The notes beneath the pieces were generated by a model. That model ran no database searches and had not been told where the DNA came from. It saw only the letters and a list, made by a program, of their open reading frames with translations. From positions 1 through 11,056 of the forward strand of contig JAQVPT010000097.1 in NCBI GenBank assembly GCA_028701945.1: 11,056 nucleotides of DNA. Direction: 5' to 3'. The first letter of the stretch is position 1. Each line of letters starts with the position of its first letter. Position numbers and translations under genes: made by a program. The stretch is from Bacteroidales bacterium. GTDB lineage: Bacteria; Bacteroidota; Bacteroidia; Bacteroidales; ML635J-15. Below are positions 6,750-11,056 of this stretch, piece by piece.

Positions 6750-9700
6750 TTATCTAATTAGATTAACAATTCCTGATGTTACAACATCTTCTCCTTGCTC
6801 ATCAACACCCGTAACAATATAAACATAAGCTCCCTCAACACACTCCTCACCAGAATTTTGGATTGTACCATTCCATCCGTCATAAAAATTACGTGTAACA
6901 AATACCGATTGATTTAATCTATTAAATATCTGTAATTGGAAATTTTCAATAGGATTCCCTCGCACATAAAAAACATCATTACGACCATCATTATTTGGCG
7001 TAAAGGAATTAGGAATATAAAAGATTGCTTCTTTAACAAAGATTGTAACAGAATCCATTGCCTGACAACCATTTACATCTGTGCCAATAACTACGTAAGT
7101 AATAGTATCATCAGGGCTTACAGTTGGACTTGAATGATAAATATTATTAATAAATTCGTTAGGAGACCACGCATAACTTACACCACCCTTCGCATTTAAA
7201 ACAGTACGTTCACCCTGTGCTATAATTTGGTCCTCTCCCGCCCTAATTATCGGTAATGGATGAACTTTAACTTTAACTTGATCCGTAACGGTATCGCATC
7301 TATCCCAAGCGACACTAAGAGTGTAAACAGTAGTTTCGCTTACATTTACAATCGGATTAGGCGAATACTGATCAGAAATACCCGTTGCTGGTGTCCAATA
7401 ATACGATTGTCCTTGAATTTCTCCTGAACCAATTTGGACAGATTCGTTAAAACACATACTAACATCTGGGCCTGCTAAAGCAATCGCCGAAGGCATCATA
7501 GTAACAGAAACAGTATCATAATTTTCACATCCTGTACTTGTATCGTTAACAGTGAGATAATAACTTGTAAGTTCAGCACTTGAAAAAGTAAGTGGCTGTA
7601 CAAGTAAATTATTCTCAAGAAGACTTACTGGACTCCAATCGTATGAGTATCCTTCAATTTCAGGACTTCCAATTAAAACAGTTCTGTTTGCACAAATAAT
7701 TGTATCCTGTCCAGCATCAGCATAAGGTAAATCGTACAAAGTGATAAAACCACCAGAAACAGCGGAACAATGATTATTAGAAACAAATAACGAAACTGGC
7801 TGTACGCCGCCCTGAGAGAAAGTTATACCTGTTGGATTCTCTGCTAACGAAGAATGAGGAGAACCATATCTACCAAAACTCCACGAATAAATATAGTCAT
7901 CACCTGTACTACCCTCATTTACAAAATAAAGTTCCTCGTTTGGACATAAAGGAGCATTTGATGAAAATGAAGCCTCTGGAGTTTCATAAACATTAATGAA
8001 CTTTGTTAATGAATCGGAACACGAAGTTGATGTATTTGTAACAATAAGTTGAATACCATGTAGCCCCTGATTTGGATATTCAACACTAGGTTCTTCATCA
8101 GTAGAACTTGATATTGAGGCGTCTCCATCGAAATGCCATTGATAACTTGCATTCCCATCAACAACAGTTAAATTATGCATCTGCAGAGTTTTTCCTGTAC
8201 ATTGAGGTGCATTTGTGGTAAAATCGACTATTGGTCCAGAATATATTTCAATACCACGTGTTATTGTATTAGTACATTCATTTGAACTAATAGTTAAACT
8301 CACTTCCTTTTCTCCAGAACTTGCATATATTACAGAACTCGGATTCTCAGCATTTGACACATAAGGTGTAGATCCTGAACCAAAATCCCAACTATAAACA
8401 AAACCAGCACCGCTACTACCAGAATTATAAAATGCCACTGATTCACCAATACAAACTGGTGCAGTAGATGTGAAATTCACAACTGGAAGTGGATATACTT
8501 GAATCGTTTTTTCAACATAATTACTACAAGATGTTAATGGGTCTGTTACGAACAGTTGCACAGTCATAATACCGTCATTTCCATAAACTACAATTGGTTG
8601 TTGAACCACGGAAGTTGTTGGATTTGCATTTACACCAAAATTCCAACTATAATCAAATGTGGAATCAAAATCAGTTATACTAAATGTAATGTCACTATCT
8701 TCACAAACTGGTGTTGTTGAAGCAAAATCGATTACTGGAGCAGGAGAATTTTTAATAAACAAGATATCTGTTATAGTAGATACACAATGAGCAGTAGCTA
8801 CTGTTAAAGTGATTACTTGATTACCATTTGTATCAAAACTAATACCTGTGGGGTTTTCCAAATCAGAAGAATTAGTATTTGCATGTGTTCCAAAATCCCA
8901 CAAAAAAGAAAATTCTTGTCCGCTTGAACCTGTATTTAAAAAATCGACTAATGAGCTTACACAAACAGAATCAGTAAAACTAAATGATGCAACAGGAGTT
9001 TCAAATAAATTTATCGACTGTGTCTGACTATTAAAACAACCAGTTGTCTGATTTGTAACTGTTAGAGTAATAAGTTGAGTACCGAAAGAATCAAAAATAA
9101 TGCCAGTAGGATTAACTTCAATTGAGTTTACAGGCGTAGCATTCGGACCAAAATTCCAGTTGAAATCTAAATCAGTTGGATCGTTATCGAAAGCAAAATC
9201 TATAGGTTCTCCGCTACAATTTGGAGCAGTACTACTAAATGATATCAATGGAGCTGGAGAGTTTGCTACGCTAATAATTTTCGTAATATTAGAACTACAA
9301 GATTGATTTGAAACCGTTAATGTAATTGCATGAGTACCACTATTATTGAAATTGATATTTTCAGGATTTTCCGCATAAGAGTTTCCTGGAGAAGCATTTG
9401 CACCAAAATCCCAAACATAGGAATAAATACTTCCTGAGCTACCAGAATTTGCAAAATCTACACCTGTCCCAATACAAACATTATCGACGAATGAAAAATC
9501 GGCAACAGGAATATTAAGAACCTGCACGTCTGATTGATAAGTGTGAGTGCAACCAGTTACCAAATCCGTGAGCGTTAAACTAACAATTTGAGTTCCAGCT
9601 GTTGTAAAACTTATTCCAGATGGATTTTCTTCTATGCTTGTCGCAGGAATACCATCAGTACCAAATGACCAATCAAAACTAACTCCAGCATTAGTGCCTG

Positions 9701-11056
9701 TATTTATAAAATCGATTGTTTGATTTAAACACAAAGGTCCATTATGAGCAAAAGACGCTGTTGGTCCAGAATTAATATTGATTACATCTTCATATACAGT
9801 GGTACAATGATCATTTGAAACTATGTGCCTAACAAGTTTAGATCCAGGCGTTGTGAAAATAACCGATGGATGTTCCGCATACGAAACACTTGGATTTGCA
9901 TCAGTTGCAAAAATCCATTCATGCGTATATTCTTCTCCAGAAGAGCCTGTATTAGTAAACTGAACTTCGTTATATTGACAAACATCTGTTGCAAAAGTAA
10001 AATTTGCACTTGGCTTTTCATGAACATTTACATACTTTGTAATTTTTGCAGTATCCAAACCACAATTGTATATAATCCTAAAATCAACTTGATATAAACC
10101 AGGTGCAGACCAACTAACAGCAACATTTTCATCAGTAGATGATGCAATTGAAGCGGGTCCATCAAAAGTCCATTCGTAAGATATTAGAGGACTAGTTGGC
10201 CCTACGTTTACAAATTCTATTAATTCATCAGTGCAACCGGGTCCGTCAAACACAAAGCCAGGAACAACAGTATCAACCAAAGCTTCTAAACTTTTGGCTT
10301 CAAAGAATATTGCAGAATCATAAGCACTATCGAAAGCATCGGCAATAACAATTTTAATATGATATTCCTCACACGGAACAATAACTGCTAGTGCGGTTAA
10401 TAATTTTGTAAGTCCATCATACTCAACATTAGCACCTCCTGCATTATCAACATAATATTCCATATTGGATAATTCATGGGAACAATTATTGTCAGAATCA
10501 CCATTATTAATATTTGAAATAGACACATTTGTAGTTGTACCAGGTATAAGTGCGATATTATACTTGTCATAAGTCCCTCCTAGAGGGTTAGGACCAGATA
10601 AGAAAAATGCAAAAGCATCATTAAAATCACAAACATATTCACGATATTCTTCTGATGCAAAAATATAATTAAAACTAACGGTATCCGAGGATGATCTAAA
10701 ATCGAATTCAATTATCGCAGCATCCAAAGAACTAGTAGTCATAATAGTTTCAATATCAGAATCACCAGGTCTAGCAAAATTGGTAGATGTCCCCTCGTCC
10801 ATATTTGGGCCAATTGCATCAAAAATATTACCCGTTGACATTATTATTCCACCTGCCATTGGTAGTTCTGGGATAATACTTTCGGTAGTAAACCTCCCTA
10901 TTGCCTTTGGTGCGGCAGATGATGTAATATTATAAACTTGCACACCTTCTCCTAATAATACCTGTTCAACTAATTGAGAATCAGTAAGGAAGTCCTTTAT
11001 TACCAATTGAGCTTTTGCAGAAAGACCAATAATAATTGAAAAACATATAGTTACTA
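6750..11056 (-). CDS. Large secreted PKD-repeat protein with choice-of-anchor L domain and T9SS type B sorting domain (5' end missing)
   Basis: The frame stays open to the window edge, so the N-terminus is incomplete. Residues are numbered here from the TTG codon at 11006. Upstream of that codon the frame encodes the end of a signal peptide, so TTG is an internal Leu, not the start. Order: signal peptide end; choice-of-anchor L domain (6-242, with FASEEYREYV and NDAFAFFLSG); ten PKD repeats (247-1094) with WxFG-type cores; three Ig-like modules (1095-1325); and a CHU_C gliding-motility-associated C-terminal domain (1326-1418) ending in VNLIR. The protein should pass the inner membrane by Sec and the outer membrane by T9SS, and be displayed or released. 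Adhesion, gliding or matrix contact are likely roles by architecture, but no ligand can be named. It is convergent with pheT. No catalytic domain is seen. Confidence 0.93.
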   Translation of the reverse strand, partial: VTICFSIIIGLSAKAQLVIKDFLTDSQLVEQVLLGEGVQVYNITSSAAPKAIGRFTTESIIPELPMAGGIIMSTGNIFDAIGPNMDEGTSTNFARPGDSDIETIMTTSSLDAAIIEFDFRSSSDTVSFNYIFASEEYREYVCDFNDAFAFFLSGPNPLGGTYDKYNIALIPGTTTNVSISNINNGDSDNNCSHELSNMEYYVDNAGGANVEYDGLTKLLTALAVIVPCEEYHIKIVIADAFDSAYDSAIFFEAKSLEALVDTVVPGFVFDGPGCTDELIEFVNVGPTSPLISYEWTFDGPASIASSTDENVAVSWSAPGLYQVDFRIIYNCGLDTAKITKYVNVHEKPSANFTFATDVCQYNEVQFTNTGSSGEEYTHEWIFATDANPSVSYAEHPSVIFTTPGSKLVRHIVSNDHCTTVYEDVININSGPTASFAHNGPLCLNQTIDFINTGTNAGVSFDWSFGTDGIPATSIEENPSGISFTTAGTQIVSLTLTDLVTGCTHTYQSDVQVLNIPVADFSFVDNVCIGTGVDFANSGSSGSIYSYVWDFGANASPGNSYAENPENINFNNSGTHAITLTVSNQSCSSNITKIISVANSPAPLISFSSTAPNCSGEPIDFAFDNDPTDLDFNWNFGPNATPVNSIEVNPTGIIFDSFGTQLITLTVTNQTTGCFNSQTQSINLFETPVASFSFTDSVCVSSLVDFLNTGSSGQEFSFLWDFGTHANTNSSDLENPTGISFDTNGNQVITLTVATAHCVSTITDILFIKNSPAPVIDFASTTPVCEDSDITFSITDFDSTFDYSWNFGVNANPTTSVVQQPIVVYGNDGIMTVQLFVTDPLTSCSNYVEKTIQVYPLPVVNFTSTAPVCIGESVAFYNSGSSGAGFVYSWDFGSGSTPYVSNAENPSSVIYASSGEKEVSLTISSNECTNTITRGIEIYSGPIVDFTTNAPQCTGKTLQMHNLTVVDGNASYQWHFDGDASISSSTDEEPSVEYPNQGLHGIQLIVTNTSTSCSDSLTKFINVYETPEASFSSNAPLCPNEELYFVNEGSTGDDYIYSWSFGRYGSPHSSLAENPTGITFSQGGVQPVSLFVSNNHCSAVSGGFITLYDLPYADAGQDTIICANRTVLIGSPEIEGYSYDWSPVSLLENNLLVQPLTFSSAELTSYYLTVNDTSTGCENYDTVSVTMMPSAIALAGPDVSMCFNESVQIGSGEIQGQSYYWTPATGISDQYSPNPIVNVSETTVYTLSVAWDRCDTVTDQVKVKVHPLPIIRAGEDQIIAQGERTVLNAKGGVSYAWSPNEFINNIYHSSPTVSPDDTITYVVIGTDVNGCQAMDSVTIFVKEAIFYIPNSFTPNNDGRNDVFYVRGNPIENFQLQIFNRLNQSVFVTRNFYDGWNGTIQNSGEECVEGAYVYIVTGVDEQGEDVVTSGIVNLIR
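6753..7031 (-). other. CHU_C / T9SS type B C-terminal sorting domain (protein domain)
   Basis: Residues 1326-1418 show the family pattern: IPNSFTPNNDGRNDVF (1331-1346), FQLQIFNRLNQSVF (1356-1369), DGWNG (1376-1380), GAYVYIVTG (1392-1400) and the end SGIVNLIR. The domain directs export through the type IX secretion system. Type B signals usually go with the PorP/SprF-like partner route; no such partner is in the window. Confidence 0.93.
7032..7724 (-). repeat. Three tandem Ig-like modules before the sorting domain (protein level)
   Basis: Residues about 1095-1172, 1173-1251 and 1252-1325 start with ADAGQD, ALAGPD and IRAGED. Each has a Tyr-x-Trp-Ser/Thr-Pro core (YDWSP, YYWTP, YAWSP) and a Thr-x-Tyr strand near the end. 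They differ from the preceding PKD units and are the type often found just before CHU_C sorting domains. The first two have a Cys pair (1105/1160, 1185/1237). The third keeps only the second Cys (1314). Confidence 0.8.
7725..10268 (-). repeat. Ten tandem PKD-like repeats (protein level)
   Basis: Residues 247-1094 divide into ten units of about 83-86 residues, starting near 247, 332, 415, 501, 585, 671, 756, 842, 925 and 1011. Each has a first Cys near its beginning, a Trp-x-Phe core (WDFG, WNFG, WSFG and variants), a segment like AENPTGI before the next strand, and a second Cys 57-60 residues after the first. Units alternate between two forms and have diverged, so they are old duplications and not identical copies. 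PKD domains are Ig-like beta sandwiches that act as spacers or binding modules. Confidence 0.9.
10281..10991 (-). other. Choice-of-anchor L domain (protein domain)
   Basis: Residues 6-242 of the large protein. Recognisable features are the opening LTDSQLVEQVLLGEGVQV, the segment AGGIIMSTGN (51-60), then FDFRSSSDTVSFNYIFASEE (101-120) and NDAFAFFLSGPNP (129-141), followed by NIALIPGTTTNVSI (150-163). This domain is found at the N-terminus of surface proteins that use various C-terminal anchors. Its biochemical role is not established. It contains three Cys (126, 175, 212). Confidence 0.85.
11010..11056 (-). other. C-terminal part of a Sec signal peptide
   Basis: Reading the minus strand in frame with the large protein gives VTICFSIIIGLSAKAQ and then LVIKDF. 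This is a hydrophobic core ending in Ala-Lys-Ala before Gln, a standard signal peptidase I site. The cleavage would fall between the codons at 11010-11012 and 11007-11009. The Met and basic N-region lie beyond the window. Confidence 0.85.

Noticed and set aside
9821..10097. Overlapping open frames on both strands inside the PKD region
   Set aside because: They lie within the clear coding frame of the large protein, have Cys- and Ile-rich compositions with no domain, and no start signals. They are shadows.
7725..10268. Regularly spaced similar DNA (recurrent ccaaaatccca-like blocks) as a possible CRISPR array or satellite
   Set aside because: The spacing of about 250 bases, the open reading frame throughout, and the coding of WDFG/WNFG cores explain it as protein repeats. 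There are no identical short repeats with unique spacers.
1..11056. tRNA, rRNA, insertion sequence or phage attachment site
   Set aside because: No cloverleaf-like segment, transposase motif, or terminal repeat with target duplication was found in the intergenic stretches, all of which are under 120 bases.

Overview
The window looks like chromosomal DNA of a Bacteroidota (Bacteroidetes) bacterium. It is AT-rich, carries a very large secreted protein with a type IX secretion (T9SS) type B sorting domain, shows the phylum's TAnnTTTG-type -7 promoter boxes, has no clear Shine-Dalgarno sequences, and carries pheT without pheS beside it. Genus and family cannot be told from this sequence.

Layout. 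Bases 1-467 (+) hold a type II toxin-antitoxin pair: a small unassigned antitoxin and a YafQ-family RNase toxin, overlapping by one base. Bases 580-3212 (-) hold two genes that point to amino-sugar and peptidoglycan recycling. The first transcribed is anmK (anhydro-MurNAc kinase, TTG start). Downstream of it is an unusual two-domain protein: an AmgK-like sugar kinase joined to the C-terminal domain of RapZ, the domain that senses glucosamine-6-phosphate in Enterobacteria. Bases 3300-4157 (+), divergent from anmK, encode a tandem universal stress protein that ends at a good intrinsic terminator. Bases 4246-6675 (+) encode PheT, the beta subunit of phenylalanyl-tRNA synthetase, with its own promoter box directly after that terminator. 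Bases 6750-11056 (-), convergent with pheT, encode a surface or secreted protein of more than 1430 residues whose start lies outside the window. Its order is signal peptide, choice-of-anchor L domain, ten PKD repeats, three Ig-like repeats, and a gliding-motility-associated (CHU_C, T9SS type B) C-terminus.

How the genes relate. AnmK phosphorylates anhydro-MurNAc released from the wall. The kinase-RapZ fusion probably phosphorylates a free amino sugar and may be tuned by GlcN6P or a similar product through its C-terminal domain. This is the most interesting unit in the window. PheT and the stress protein are housekeeping neighbours with no visible functional link. The toxin-antitoxin pair and the large PKD protein are accessory genes. 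No tRNA, rRNA, insertion sequence or CRISPR array is seen, and no stretch over 300 bases lacks a gene.
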